From: Neurospora crassa OR74A
Taxonomy: Eukaryota > Ascomycota > Sordariomycetes > Sordariales > Sordariaceae
Length of the DNA stretch: 64,000 nucleotides
Reading direction: 5' to 3'
Assembly (NCBI RefSeq): GCF_000182925.2
Contig: NC_026502.1
Location: 2,976,001 to 3,040,000, forward strand
The notes under the pieces are model-generated. The model worked only from the letters and a program-made list of their open reading frames with translations, was not told where the DNA came from and ran no database searches. Below, piece by piece: positions 1-11,127 of the stretch. The number at the start of each line of letters is the position of its first letter. The first letter of the stretch is position 1. A program made the position numbers and the translations under genes.

Positions 1-579
1 CTGTCCGGTAGGAGGAAGTGGTACGTATTGATCGGGCCCGATTATCTCAGCCGAAGCAAGTGTCATGCGTCAAGCAGGTCTATGCCTCTGGTAACACAAC
101 CACGGCCATGCATGCCTGCTGAAATTGAATATGGGCCTGAATAATCTTGGAAACACTCACCTCCCATAAACCCAGTGCAACATGTCAGGAAACCTTTGCA
201 CTGTTTTGCCCTTTTTTTTGTGGCAACAACAAGAGTCCAAAACACGAAACAACGAGGGACACTCTCGAGAGAGAATTGACTGGCTGTAGAATCTTTTAAA
301 ATTCCAAGCTCATCCTACACACAAAAGGGGGTTCGTTCCCCTTTTCTTCCCCCTTCCTCCCGTCTTTCCTGCTGCTGCTGATGCCCCAAAGACCATGTCC
401 GCAACACAGGAGTTTAACTCCCTTTTATAGCAGATGACGTAACGTATGCGCTGCTTCACTTTCGCCCATTCCAGTAGAGACGCGCAATCAGGAGAGCCGT
501 AATAGTCGGTCGGTTTGGAGGTTGTTCATGCTATAAGATTTGCTCTGCTCTTCTTAGGAAACTCGGATAATTGTAGAAT
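1..579. other. Non-coding left edge, 3' flank of atp5
   Basis: No convincing gene is visible. The stretch holds the downstream flank of the ATP synthase OSCP gene, with T-rich runs near 207-219 and a CTG/CTGCTG patch near 370. Short open frames on both strands have no family resemblance and look like chance. A gene to the left of the window could still have its end here. Confidence 0.5.
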
Positions 580-1801
580 TTACAGGGCCTCGCTAAGGAG
601 CTTGTTCATCTTGGCGATCTTGGAGGAGACGGAAAGGTCGATGGTGCGCTCACCGATCTCGACGACGAGACCACCGATGATGTCGGCGTTGACCTGTTCA
701 AATTAAAAGAGAGAAGGTAAGTAGTTGTTTTGCCTAATTTCACCAAGCAGCCGGGTCGGGTATAGCTCCAGTTTTGCCGGGTTGGAATGGTGTGAGATAA
801 ACGCACCTTGTTGGTGACCTTGAGCTTCTTGCCAGAGCCGACGTAGGGGGACTTGGCAACAGCGGACTCGAGGCGGTTGAGGGTCTTGTTGTCGAGGGGC
901 TATATGGTGGTAGTTCAGCATTTCGTTAGCGCTTCTGTTTCCCATCTCCTTGTGTTTCGGTTCACCCAGGATCCCAATTCCAGCCAGAGCTTCCGCCAAT
1001 GTCCAAGCCCAATTTCATTGTCGTCCTCCTCTTCCTGGTCGTATAAAATCCCCCCATAAGCTCGGCTCCCCTTCCGTCATCGCCCTCGTAGTTTCCCTCC
1101 TCCTTCTGATTCTTCTTTTGCCCACCATCAAACAACGTAACGGAACAAAGCGAGCGTACCTGAGCGCTGGTAACGACCATCTCAACCTCACCGCGGGCGG
1201 CGCTCATGAGCTCGCTGAACTTGGCGACGACACTGGGGAGGAGACCGAGGCGGTTGTTCTCGGCGAGGGTGGCAAGGAAGTTCTTGACGGTCTCGTTGGA
1301 AACACCGACGCTCTTCTGGAGCTCGGCAACGATGGCGCTCTTGTCGGCGGGGGAGAGGGTGGGGGTCTCGAGGATGCTGGCGAGCTTAGGGTCCTTAGCA
1401 AGGAGGTTGCCGAGGCTGCTGATGGCCTTGGCGGTAGGCTCGAGGGCGCTGGTCTTGACGGCGGCCGTGTACTATATCATGTGTAAATGACGCAGGGAAC
1501 TATGTTAGCTCTCTGATATTCTGTCTATCGGTCCATTGCGTTCGGTTGTCGGTTTGGCTGATGTGGGAGAGCTCCAATCGACATAACCCTACGAACACGG
1601 GAGCTCGAGGGTGCTTCAATTGCTTGTGACGTCGGGGTCCGGGGCGCGAGGGCGTACCAGAGCAGTGGCATAGGTGCCGTCGAGACCGAAGAGAGTCACG
1701 GGAGGCTTGACCTTGCTGGAGGCGGCGGCGGCAGCAGCATAGGTGCGGACCTGGGTGTTGAGAACCCGCGCGGGGCGGAGCAGGGCCTGTCGCGACAACA
1801 T
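580..1801 (-). CDS. atp5: ATP synthase subunit 5 (OSCP), mitochondrial
   Basis: Encodes the oligomycin-sensitivity-conferring subunit of the mitochondrial F1Fo ATP synthase, which joins the peripheral stalk to the top of F1. Four exons join in frame: 1801-1658, 1471-1160, 899-807 and 693-580, giving about 219 residues, close to the roughly 212 of yeast Atp5. The N-terminus (MLSRQALLRPARV, then RTYAAAAAASS) is a typical basic and alanine-rich matrix-targeting presequence. The mature part begins near VTLFGLDGTYATALY and runs through the helical OSCP core with LLAKDPKL, FLATLAENNRL and MSAARGEVE. It ends in the family's conserved C-terminal block (NADIIGGLVVEIGERTIDLS). All three introns (186, 260 and 113 bases) have GT donors and AG acceptors. 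The start is the ATG that opens the presequence; an upstream in-frame ATG gives no better targeting signal. Identity is firm; exact exon edges are inferred by eye. Confidence 0.93.
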
Positions 1802-2465
1802 GATGGGCGTGTGGGATATGCTACGGGTGGACGGGGGACCGCGATGTCGTGAATTCAAGCTCCGGTTCAGTTTTGTCAAGGTAACGGGTGGGTTTGGAGC
1901 CGCTCGGCAAAACCGTGTCTGCCTCAGGCTGCAAATCCTGGAGCTGCGCCGTAATGGTGCCTCTGCCAAGACTCTTTAGCCCGCCAACTGCCCAGAGCTT
2001 CTTCTCCGGAACTGCCCGTTCGTGCCAAGTGCAGTGGGGCAGGCAAGCAACATCCCGATAACGTTATCGGTGCCCTGCCATCCCGTCCGAGCATCGGCAC
2101 TGCATGCATCCTCGACATTGACATGAAGTTCCGTGAGAAGTGAAAGCTGCGGCAGCATTCGTGATGTCAAAAAGCGTCTATTTCCACGAGAAGCTCCAGG
2201 CCTCTCTGTCCCTCTCTACAACGAAACAACAAAAACCCAAAGAGATCCCGGTGCCCTTTACGCGCCATCAAAAGCATGGGATGCGCGTCCCTTCCTGAAT
2301 TCCGTGGTCCCTTAATCCCTTCTATCAGCGCCCGTTGCCAGCCCACCATACCAAACGAAAACGAATGCCTGTAATGGAACCAACCCGCACCCAACCTAAC
2401 GCCTACGTGCTTAGCCCTGTCAAATAACCATGCGCCAATGCCAAAGCCATACAAGATTCTGTCGT
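1802..2465. other. Intergenic: atp5 promoter side and mob1 3' flank
   Basis: This 0.66 kb gap lies between the start of atp5 and the stop of mob1, both on the minus strand. It must hold the atp5 promoter and the mob1 3' UTR and terminator. A palindromic CCCGATAACGTTATCGG stands at about 2052-2068. No gene or repeat is visible. Confidence 0.45.
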
Positions 2466-3473
2466 CTAGTCGCTGCGTAACATGCTGTCGACCAAGTCGC
2501 CTAGCGGTCCCCAAAAATCCTTGCCGGTTGCCAGGTTGTGCTCATCGATAAATAGCACATATTGCTTGAAGCTGGTGTTGAGATGCGGCTCCAGGCCCAG
2601 TTCCCGAATGACGGGGTAGTGGTGGCAGTAAATGTGAGCGTAAACGCGGTACATGCGCTTGAAGATCTGGCGGACCAGCGCCGGGAAGGACTTGGGGAAC
2701 GGAACTCCAATCCTGCTTGGTAGGACGGCCTCGTTGTCGATGTTGCCCTGGACCCAGCTCATGAGCTGTTCAATGTAAGCGGGCGCAGGCATCTTGGTCG
2801 GTCGCTTGTAGTTCTCCGTGTCCTGCCACAAGTACTCGAACCTAAACTCTGTCAGTGTGTTGGTCGCGGTGTATGATGTTGTGATGGAAACGTACTCGTC
2901 GGTCGCCTTCATTTCGGGGCAAGTCTGGGGAGAGCAGAACTCGGTAATGGCGCCATAAAGGAGGTTGATTTGATTGTAGAAGTCCACCACTAGCATAGCG
3001 GGTCAGCGGATGGCCCTGGAGCAAAACAAGCTGGGTCGGCGGGGTTGATGCTCACTGTTGACAGCCAACCACTCATTCTCGTCTTCACCCTCAGGCAGCT
3101 TCACCACTTTGCGCAAACTTCCTCCGCCAAGTGTTGCTTCGGCATATTGTCGCAGCTGGTAGCTGGTCGCACCGCCCTTGCCGCTCGCCCGAGGTCGGAA
3201 CTGGTTGCGCGTCCGCTGATTTCTAGCGGCAAATCATGTTAACAGCTATCCCACACAAGATAGAATTCATGGCTTTACTGAGGAGGTCGAAAGACCTTCC
3301 AGTTATGCGGTGTGTTGCACCTCCTGGAAAGGAGATGGATGCGACGGCGAGCGAGCTTGTCCTCGCTTCGTTGCCAAATTACGTCATCGCATCGCCAACT
3401 ATTCGCGATGGGCCTGTCAAGGGCGGGAAAAGGGGGAGGGCTCAACGTACACGGTCGTAAGAAAGGAGCTCAT
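2466..3473 (-). CDS. mob1: MOB1 kinase activator (septation initiation network)
   Basis: A Mob1/phocein-family co-activator of NDR/LATS-type kinases. In fungi Mob1 partners the Sid2/DBF-2 kinase at the spindle pole and septum to trigger cytokinesis. Exons 3473-3451, 3222-3056, 2989-2896 and 2841-2466 join in frame to 219 residues, the usual length. The product starts MSSFLTTV. It contains [20 protein letters not shown] and [10 protein letters not shown], and ends in [16 protein letters not shown] and [10 protein letters not shown]. All four zinc ligands of the family are present: Cys82, Cys87, His164 and His169, in the FCSPQTC and AHIYCHHY motifs. The motif spacing and the C-terminus match the Mob1 (SIN) branch rather than Mob2. 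Introns are 228, 66 and 54 bases with GTACGT, GTGAGC and GTACGT donors. The opposing SIN regulator Byr4 lies at 46.0-49.4 kb in this window. Confidence 0.93.
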
Positions 3474-4949
3474 GGCGACAACCAAGAAATGTTGGATATG
3501 TTCAGAAGGATGTTTGGTGAGCTGCGACAAGTGGTTGCACAAGTTAGCGGCGGGCGCAGCTGGTATGTCATTTGTTGGCGGGTGACATTGGGCTGGGCAA
3601 CAGGAATGGTCCTTGTCGCATGACCGTGGGAGGGCGGACACGTACCGATACAAGCAAATGCGCCAGATACCGGATGCCGGAAGATCAAGACCAGATGTCG
3701 CTAACTTGAAATTTTAGCCGGCCGAGTGTTGGTATAAGGGTAGAAGCAGAGGTAGTGTGTTTGTTGAGGACATTTAAAGGGAGAGGAAGAAACGGGGCAT
3801 GTTTTAATTGTTTACCTTGACGGATGGATGCGCCAGACCTCCAGACAACGACAGCCAGGTTCGTGCTGGCCGCAGCGAATCATGAGCGGGCTCTTTGATG
3901 GCACAGCGGCTGGGCAGGGGCAGCCGGGAAGCTCTTAGCGCCTGCCATGTCCCCGCATAAGGTTCGTCGGTAGTGGGGTCATTCCCATTCGCGGCTCCAT
4001 TCACTGCTTTATAAGGTGACATTTCACTTTTATTGACAAAAGCGAGCGAGGTATCAAAGCTTCTTTCCATAGCAACATCCTTACACGTGCGAAAGACATA
4101 CACCAAGAATAAAAAAAAATGGGCAGATACTGACCCTAACCACAGTCGCGGCGAACTGTTACCATCGATCATCGCAAGGACCGTTGCATGCCTTGAGCTT
4201 CGGAAAACTGCCATACCTGTTTGAGTTCAGTTGCCGGCGGTTTTTGACAATGGGACCGGCTGAAAGGATCCGTTTGGATATGGATTCTCTCCATAAACAC
4301 ATCTCCACACAGCCTCCATCCGGTGGAGCATGGGACGTTTCGAATCGCGGGTGGACGGCACTCCCGGTCTCGCTAGAGCAGCCACGCACATGGCAAACAA
4401 CTCCTCTTACCCATGGGGCTGTTCATCTCCGAGGCTTCCTTTGTGCGGGACTATCCGTACAGCTGTCGTTGGGTGGTCCATCGTTCATGTTTGAAAACAC
4501 ATGTTGCACCGGGATGGTGGAAGATTCATCTCGAGGTTCTCCCACCGAGCTTCTTCGTTCACAACGACGCCAATGCACCCCGCAATCAACGACCTTGGGG
4601 ACAACGGCGACCGGAGACAATGAGAAATAGCTAAATGTCTTTTATGTGTCCAACTTTACCTTCTCCCGGACAGCTATTCCCCTCACTTTCCCCCAGACAA
4701 TCGGGTGGACAGGCCAATAATGGCTTCACCATGTCGACGATCCATGATTTGCCCTAGGGTGGTGCCCGATTAGATGAGGATGAGGAGAAGGGCCCGCCAA
4801 GATTAAGTAACTTGCCCCAAGCAAGTTGAAACTGCGCCGATAAGTATATCATAAAGGTTTGCCTAGGACAATGACCGTGAGATAGCCCAAGTGAGCTTGC
4901 ACCCGGAATTGTGGCATCTTACCCTCCTTCTTCTTTCTTGCGTTTGCAG
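3474..4949. other. Intergenic, upstream of mob1; possible relic intron at its right end
   Basis: About 1.5 kb without a gene I can support. The part near 3474 should carry the mob1 promoter. At 4889-4949 the sequence resembles a typical short fungal intron: a GTGAGC donor, a pyrimidine tract and a TTTGCAG acceptor. It directly precedes the glycosidase-like relic, so one intron of the dead gene may be preserved. Open frames near 3804-4214 and 4184-4630 show no recognisable motif. Confidence 0.4.
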
Positions 4950-5243
4950 ACCTTCAAGCCCTACGCCACGCCCTCGACATGGGGCTGGTACAACTTCAGT
5001 TTACCCACCACGCCCAACCATACATTCATGGACGACTTCACAGATTTATAGTGGTGGACTTACGAAAGACCTAGTGATGGCCTACAGCCAGCCCAACCCA
5101 GCCCACAACGACATCTCCCAGCGGCTTATACAGAACCCTCAGTGGATCAACGTGAGGTACATTGGATTTCCCTATTCCGACCGAAACAAGTTCAACCCCC
5201 CCTTTGTTGGCATGTGGAACGCAACCCCCGCAGCAGGTGGTTG
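4950..5243 (+). pseudogene. Relic of a fungal six-hairpin glycosidase-like gene
   Basis: Directly after an intron-like acceptor the plus strand reads TFKPYATPSTWGWYN, then MDDFTDL, an in-frame TAG, and WWTYER. The frame then shifts and continues as AYSQPNPAHNDISQRLIQN and WINVRYIGFPYSD. From memory, these phrases resemble the N-terminal region of fungal secreted six-hairpin (GH65/GH95-like) glycosidases, which carry a W(S/T)HGR step followed by QPNPAQ-ISQWLI-NP-R-NLGRIGF. Only about 100 codons remain, and nothing of the catalytic (alpha/alpha)6 barrel follows. This looks like a truncated, mutated host gene. The family assignment rests on motif memory and is moderate; that it is not a working gene is clear. 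Confidence 0.45.
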
Positions 5244-5787
5244 AGTACTTGCTGCATATCATCTTTCAGTTTGATGATGCTGGGTAATCGGTTGGTTGGT
5301 CATGAGTGCCAACGCCTCATTTCCCGAGCTCGGCGTAGTTATCGATGATGGCGGGTGGGTGGGAGGATGTTGAAGTCGATGGGTTTGTGCCGGCTATGTG
5401 ACTAGTCCTAGGAAAGAATGTTAGTCGTGGATATCTCTCTGGGCTATCCTTTCCCAACATGATCATAGTCAGTAGTGGCCAGGTTCGATTCGAGGCAATC
5501 CATCGAATTGCTAATTTTCTAACGGTAAAATACACTTGGTGTCTTCTTGGGCCGACCTTGGTGTAAGGCTTCATGCGGTCTTCCATTCGTATGAAGTCGC
5601 AGCTGAGTGGATAGCATTTCACAATATTCTGCTTCCAATCGCTCATGCCATTCCCTCCTTCGACACTCCCTTTCCACTTCAGGGGTATGTAGGTATAAAT
5701 CATAACAAGTTAAAGTTTTGGTCGTCTCTCCTCCCGTCTCTTTCTTTCCGTCCCATTTGTAAAATTTGAGGGTGATTCATATATCAT
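5244..5787. other. Intergenic: relic end to lsm1 3' flank
   Basis: No gene is supported. The minus-strand frame at 5317-5703 is open but has no family signature. The right end must contain the 3' UTR of lsm1, whose stop codon is at 5788-5790. Confidence 0.4.
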
Positions 5788-6553
5788 TCACAGAAGCGCC
5801 TCGCCTACGTTCTCCCCTTCGAAGCCAATGGTGGAAAGCTTCTTGATCTTGCGCTTCTCCTTGGCCTTCTCCTCGGCCTTTTTCTGCTTGGCTAGTGTCT
5901 GCACCAGTTCGAGGTCGGCAGGGTCGTAGCCCGGGGGCGGGTCGTCGTCGCGGTCAAGGTCGATCTCGCCCATGAGGAGAACGTTCTCGCCGCGAACAAC
6001 GAAGAGGCCCCGGTCGACGTCGGCGTAGAGCCCCCTGGTCTGGGTGGGTGACTGCGTGCCTGGAGGCACGAATATCCTCTCCTTTGTCTGTTGTAGTACT
6101 AGGTTGGCTAGTATGGTGGGAAAAAAGTGGATTCGCGTTAACACAGCTACCTCTTCATACTCGTGCTCGTTCGTGCGTGCGTGTATAGGTGGTCATGTGT
6201 TGTAAGAGAGAGGTAGGTTCATGGAGGCATACCAAACTGATCCCAACTGCGGAGGATGCCCGTGAGCTTTCGTCCGTCGCGCAATGCTACCATTAGCTTC
6301 TCTGTTGGTACCCCGCCGCTCGTGTCAGCCTAGTTCCTCCCGTCCAAAAGATATGTCCACAATATTGCTTCTTACTATCGGTCAGGTCGAGGAGTTGGGC
6401 AGCTGTGGTGAACATTTGCGCGGGCAACTGCTGGGGCTGGGGAGGACGGCCGCCTCCTAGGAGTCCCGGCGGGGGCATGCCGGGTCCAGGCTGGCCGGGG
6501 CCCTGAGGGAAGGGCGGCGGTGGGGGTTGATCGTTTATCGAGAGGTGTTCCAT
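5788..6553 (-). CDS. lsm1: LSM1, Sm-like subunit of the cytoplasmic Lsm1-7 mRNA decay ring
   Basis: Lsm1 defines the cytoplasmic Lsm1-7 ring that, with Pat1, binds deadenylated mRNA and promotes decapping. Exons 6553-6376, 6301-6233 and 6107-5788 give 188 residues. A proline- and glycine-rich N-terminal arm (about residues 9-50) precedes the Sm fold. The Sm1 motif runs from KKLMVALRDGRKLTGILRSW into FANLVLQQT. The Sm2 motif is GLFVVRGENVLLMGEID, the VRGENV variant typical of Lsm1. A lysine/glutamate-rich C-terminal helix (AKQKKAEEKAKEKRK) follows, as expected for Lsm1, where the tail contacts the ring. Introns are 74 and 125 bases, with GTAAGA and GTATGC donors and CAG/TAG acceptors. The proline-rich arm is longer than in yeast. 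It is divergent from the Sds3-like gene, whose start is 1.13 kb away. Confidence 0.92.
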
Positions 6554-7686
6554 GGTTGTGTGCTGAAGATGGCCTATGTCTTCTAGTCCATCTGTAAAGT
6601 TTCGGGGGGTGTCTTCAAGGTTGTTGAATGGGAAGCGGGATGCAATGATGCGATGGGACAGCTGCCCGCCCTGACGTTGCCTGCCCGCACATACTACTAC
6701 CTACCTACTGCGTACATACCTACCTTAGTACATAGCTGCTGCCCTGGGCTGCCCTGGGCTTGCTCCGCTGTTTGTGCAGTTCACCCCACTTTCACGGTGA
6801 GAGGCAGCGACGAGAAGTGTGTTCCTTGAAGGACAGCCCGAGTCGCACAGATCTTTTTACCACTCTACTTACACGGCTCCTGCCATAAGCTTTTAGTGGA
6901 TGATTCCAGCTTCCTTCCGGCAGGCAATTTGCGTATATGTACATGATACAAGTCAGCCACATCGCAGGTTGAGCCACAAGACGGAGCGAATCTCAGCTTT
7001 ATCCACTTCAGCAATCAGCTCGGCTCATACAAACCTATCGCTGCTTCCTGCGGCAGACTGCTCTCGCTTAGGTACAGCGCCTGTGCGGTGGAGCTTCCAT
7101 GATCACCGGACTGTATGTCTAGTCAGTAAACACTGCCAGGGCAAGGTGAAACCAAGCGCTGTGCAGCAACCTACAGTATTATTCAACCCGGTGGCCGGAC
7201 AATGAGCCGACGGGACCTGCACTGACCTCCCTGTGCTGGTTTGCCTGTACCTACCTAGGTAGTGCCGCACTGCATTCTCCGGTCCTTCTGCTTCGGCTCA
7301 ACCTGCTGTCAACCCCATTTCATTCTGCCACTCCATATTTCTCCATCTGCACCATACGTACCCTCGCTGTCGACAATTATACACAAAAGATCCCATGAGG
7401 ACTATGTCCAAACCCGCTTCGACCACCAGAAGCCGTTCCTTTTCTCTCGCCCTTGCGCTGTAACCATTCTGCGCGCCCGTCCATCGGCGGACGAGGGCAG
7501 CTCTCTTCCCGTCGTCCAGTCGACTTTGACTTACTCGTCCTCTAGCCTCAAATCTCTGCACTGGGGCTCTCTTTTTTCCGCCCACCAGCCTCGCCTTGAG
7601 GTTTGCCTCGCCTGGTCTTACCTGGTCCGGATACAATAAAAAAGCAGGCAACCAAGAAACATATTTACGAGGACCCCCCTTTCGCC
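6554..7686. other. Divergent promoter region, lsm1 / Sds3-like gene
   Basis: This 1.13 kb separates two divergent starts. It contains a cluster of short TACCTA/TAGGTA motifs at about 6698-6733 and again at 7249-7262 (TACCTACCTAGGTAG). There is also a tandem CTGCCCTGGG duplication near 6738-6758. The last ~400 bases before the Sds3-like start are pyrimidine-rich, as in fungal 5' UTRs. Frames here show no family resemblance. Confidence 0.5.
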
Positions 7687-9470
7687 ATGGCTTCTACCGA
7701 CGTTACCATGGCCGACGCACCTTCCGGGCGGCCTGATCGCCGCTCCAACGCTTCTCCTCCTCCCGGTCAGTCACAGTCACAGTCTAAGAGAGACAAGCGA
7801 CGCCAAATGCTTGCCGAACGCATTGCAACCCTTTCCGACAAATGGAGCAAGGACAGAGACCAGGCCTTTCGCGAACAACTACAAAAGATTCAGATTGACA
7901 CCAGTCTGGTCATGCGAGTCGACCCCTATGTCGATCGACCTTTGGACAGCTTCGAAGAGGATCAGAGACGACTCAACCAGCTCAATGGCGCCGACTCCGA
8001 CGGTGGTCCACGATCCCTCCTTGACATGGCTGGCCCCAAATTTGCCAAGTGGATGGAGAACGTACAGGATCTTGCAGAGCAACGCGATTATGCTCTCACC
8101 AAATTTAAAGTACGTCTCCCGATCATAACCGTTCAACGCTCCGCCAGTCAAAGTGCCAATGCTGACTCTTGGTTCCGCAGTTTGACTACGAGAAGAAGAT
8201 CGCCGAATACCTCAATACGCATGCCTATAAGACGGAGCTTGCGAACAGAGAACACAAGGCGCTTGCCTCGACCCTCCGCGACCGACTGATCAACATCATC
8301 ACTTCGAAAAAATACCGGCTCAACAAGGAGAAGGAGGCCCTCGAGATTGCCGATGCGTCCGCACTCCTCTTACACCCCAACCAATTCAGCATCACAAACC
8401 CAGCCAGCCCCGGAGGCACACACGGCAAGCGGGCCACCCGCCTGCGGAGAGAAATGGAGGAGATGAACGGCATGGACAGCAAGAAAAGAAAGCGCAACAT
8501 GAATGATGACGACGGTTCTCCAGCGCCACAGCGCCGTGCACTCGACCCCAACAGCACTACACCCCTATGGCAGACCGACCGTCTGGTCCAACGCAAGACC
8601 ACCGGCCCCATCTACAGCATTGACAAGCTGTTCACGGACAAGGAATTGTCAATGACCTACAACCAGTCGGCCTTGGCTGCGCACAAATACATTCTTACCC
8701 ATAAGCCACGGTTTGACGACTATGGGCGCCCTATCTCGTCACCCGAGGGTAGTGTTTCCGGTAGCGGCGACCCTGATGATCTCGACTCGGAGTCGGCTCC
8801 GTCGGCGCCGATGATGGAGAGGAACGTTTCGCACGCTACTCGCAGCAACAAAAGTGGGGCTAACAATCCCAACTTTGACGACAAACTCATGGGCTTGGAG
8901 ATGCTCGCTAACTTCGACTTCCCCGGTAACCTTGAGCGTTTGACTAGCAGTCAGGACCCTAAGCAGCCTCCTGCCTTCCCGTCACAATACGTCAAGGGCC
9001 ATGCAAAGCAGTCTGAGTTTAACACACCGGCAGCACTGGCTAATGACGACGTGACCGGGGACTTGATGGTTATGCATGCCCTGAAGCAGTACGACCAGCT
9101 TAACGGCATGGGCGCCAATCTACAGACTGAGCATGGAAGCATGAAGCTTCTCCAATCGGTGTCGCTCCCGGTCAAGGACCGCAGATTTGTGTCATTTGTC
9201 CAGGGCGAGCGGCCGTCGGAGAACGAACTCAGGCAGCGCCTTGGTCTTCCCCCGATCAAGGAGCCTGTCGAGCCCGAAAGATCTGAGCCAATCAATGGTC
9301 TCGGTATCGGCACCCCGTCAAAGGGCGGCCGCTCGGGTACTCCGTCTCATCACCAGTCTCCTGCTAAGGCGCTTGGGGGTGTCTCTATGAGCAGACAGTC
9401 TAGCGCCAACGGCGGCGTGGCGATGAGCCGGACCAGCAGCAGAAAGGGACGCGGCGGCCGCGGTGGCTGA
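7687..9470 (+). CDS. Sds3/Dep1-family subunit of an Rpd3L-type histone deacetylase complex
   Basis: A nuclear scaffold protein likely to help assemble the Rpd3-Sin3 histone deacetylase complex and so repress transcription. Exons 7687-8109 and 8181-9470 join in phase 0 to 570 residues. The Sds3-type segment runs from about residue 35 to 240. It opens KRDKRRQMLAERI, contains the FREQLQKIQ helix and LAEQRDYALTKFK, and crosses the intron into FDYEKKIAEYLNTHAY. This is the long coiled-coil organisation of the family. It is followed by basic RATRLRREMEEM and KKRKR stretches, a conserved-looking LWQTDRLVQRKTTGPIYSID block, and a low-complexity Ser/Gly tail ending RKGRGGRGG. The start has a good context (GCCATGG) after a pyrimidine-rich leader. 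The 71-base intron has GTACGT and CGCAG ends. I cannot separate Sds3 from Dep1 orthology by eye. Confidence 0.78.
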
Positions 9471-10230
9471 ACAGGACGGCGGCCTAGACATGATTAAGAA
9501 ACGGATTTTGACGACGAGAGCTTCGGGCATTGGTCGGTGGTAAACGGTTTGCAACGACGAAAGAGAGTGCCCAGCGCCGCCTGGCACAAGGTGCTTCACA
9601 TATTACACTGAATGTTTGCTCCTTTACGATGGTGCCTGTTTTGCCTCCATCGCGCACAGGAAGGGAAAGAGGGACAGAGAGGCGTTTGTTGAGATACTGG
9701 ATCGAGGGTTGCGCATACATTGAAGGGGTTACGGAGTTTAAGGAAACATGGCTGGACTTTATTACAGGTGCTACTTGAGCATTGAACACTTTCATGCCTG
9801 CAGTTGTAGCATTACCATAGGTATTACGTATCATCGTATTTGGTTCGTTGATTACCGTGGTTATACCGCATACTGTTTGGCATCTCGCTCGTATTTTGGG
9901 AGTTTACTAGGCTTCGCTTTGCTTTGTGCTTATGTTATCCATTCCAAATCAATATCGACAACCACATGAGGTGTTGCCGGAAGTTCATTAGCTGATTTCG
10001 TTGAGCAAGACTCACAGTCATTGACTAACTTTTTGGTGACTATTACTAGCTCGATGAAGGCGCAAACACGATATAGAAAAATTGTTCGCGGACATAGGAG
10101 TTCAAACACCTATCAGCATCCGATCCCTCAAAACTGCCATTAAACTCTATCAAACCATTACTTATTCTCATTCACTTAGAGAATACTCCAACCCGCCTCC
10201 TGTGTCCACCATAAGAGAACATGCACTAAG
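9471..10230. other. Convergent 3' intergenic region
   Basis: The region between two converging genes. It should contain both 3' UTRs. No gene, repeat or RNA is recognised. Confidence 0.45.
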
Positions 10231-11127
10231 TCAAGGTCCAAAAACCAGGGCCCTCACCTCAATGCTCTCCCGTCCCTCAGCATCCGCTCTCTGTCTCGGA
10301 TCCTCAAAAGCCGTATGCGGCACCCTTCCCCCTTTCACCTTCCTCCCCTCCTCCAGGTCCTCTCTGCCTGCCCAACTATCAAAGCACTCCAACAGAATCC
10401 TTTCGTCGCCCGTCATGCCGCTCAAAAAGTACCACTTTTGCCCTTCATCATGCAGCACCGCGGCCGTCTGACCGGTATAGCCATTCTTATACCGATGCTC
10501 CACGGGCACTATATCTTTGTCGTCTACCGTCTGTGAACTGGCAAACGCCAGCGGGTAGCTTTCCACGGGCCCTTTGTTCAGCGGCCGCCATACGTTGACG
10601 ATGCGGTACCTCCCTTGCAACAACCGCTCGGCTTCCTCCGGAGAGGGAGCGTGTCGGCGCACACGTTGCGCGACGGAGTAGGCGGTTTGGTCAATGTGTA
10701 CGCGCTGCACTGGGCCACGGGGCGCAGAGGGGGAGGTGCGGCGGATGGTGTGGTCGAAGATGATGACTTTGTTGGAACCGGGGATGGTGTCCAGAAGGAG
10801 GCGGGTGACTTCGGGGTAGTAGAGTTGGGAGATGGAGGCGTCGGAGGTGAAGTTGGAGCCGTTCTTTGCAGGGTCTTCTTCGGCGGAGGGAGGGAGGCCC
10901 TGGAGAATTTGGAAGGCGTCGTTATCGAGTGTGAAGGAGGACTCGAGGCCGCGGATGTCGTGGATGGTGACGGGGAGGGTTTGGGTAGAGTAGTTACGCT
11001 CGGGAACGCCGGGGGCCGGGTCGATGTTGTTAAAGGGACTTGAGCCGTCCGAAGGGGGCTCGTAGAAGTTCAGGGGGGCGACAACGTCACCGCGGGGGAC
11101 GCGGTCTTCTGAGGTGGTGATGGTCAT
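10231..11127 (-). CDS. AsaB/CmcJ-like 2-oxoglutarate-dependent hydroxylase/desaturase family protein
   Basis: A single-exon gene of 298 codons resembling the fungal AsaB / GA4-desaturase / CmcJ group. These are Fe(II)/2-oxoglutarate-type oxidases often found near secondary metabolite genes. Visible family features are the FDHTIRR motif, a VHIDQT motif that could supply the His-x-Asp iron ligands, INVWRPL, the LAFASSQTV stretch, a WYFLSGMTGDE segment, and a C-terminal PHTAFEDP whose His could be the third ligand. The assumed start (MTITTSEDR) gives the usual family length. The frame stays open upstream to an ATG at 11316, but that 63-residue extension is low-complexity and unlike the family. 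No other biosynthetic gene is adjacent, so the substrate is unknown. The family call is fairly secure; the chemistry is inferred. Confidence 0.8.
   Translation of the reverse strand: MTITTSEDRVPRGDVVAPLNFYEPPSDGSSPFNNIDPAPGVPERNYSTQTLPVTIHDIRGLESSFTLDNDAFQILQGLPPSAEEDPAKNGSNFTSDASISQLYYPEVTRLLLDTIPGSNKVIIFDHTIRRTSPSAPRGPVQRVHIDQTAYSVAQRVRRHAPSPEEAERLLQGRYRIVNVWRPLNKGPVESYPLAFASSQTVDDKDIVPVEHRYKNGYTGQTAAVLHDEGQKWYFLSGMTGDERILLECFDSWAGREDLEEGRKVKGGRVPHTAFEDPRQRADAEGRESIEVRALVFGP

Noticed and set aside
5470-5505. GGTTCGATTCGAG resembling a tRNA T-arm/B box
   Set aside because: No matching acceptor stem, A box or cloverleaf could be built around it.
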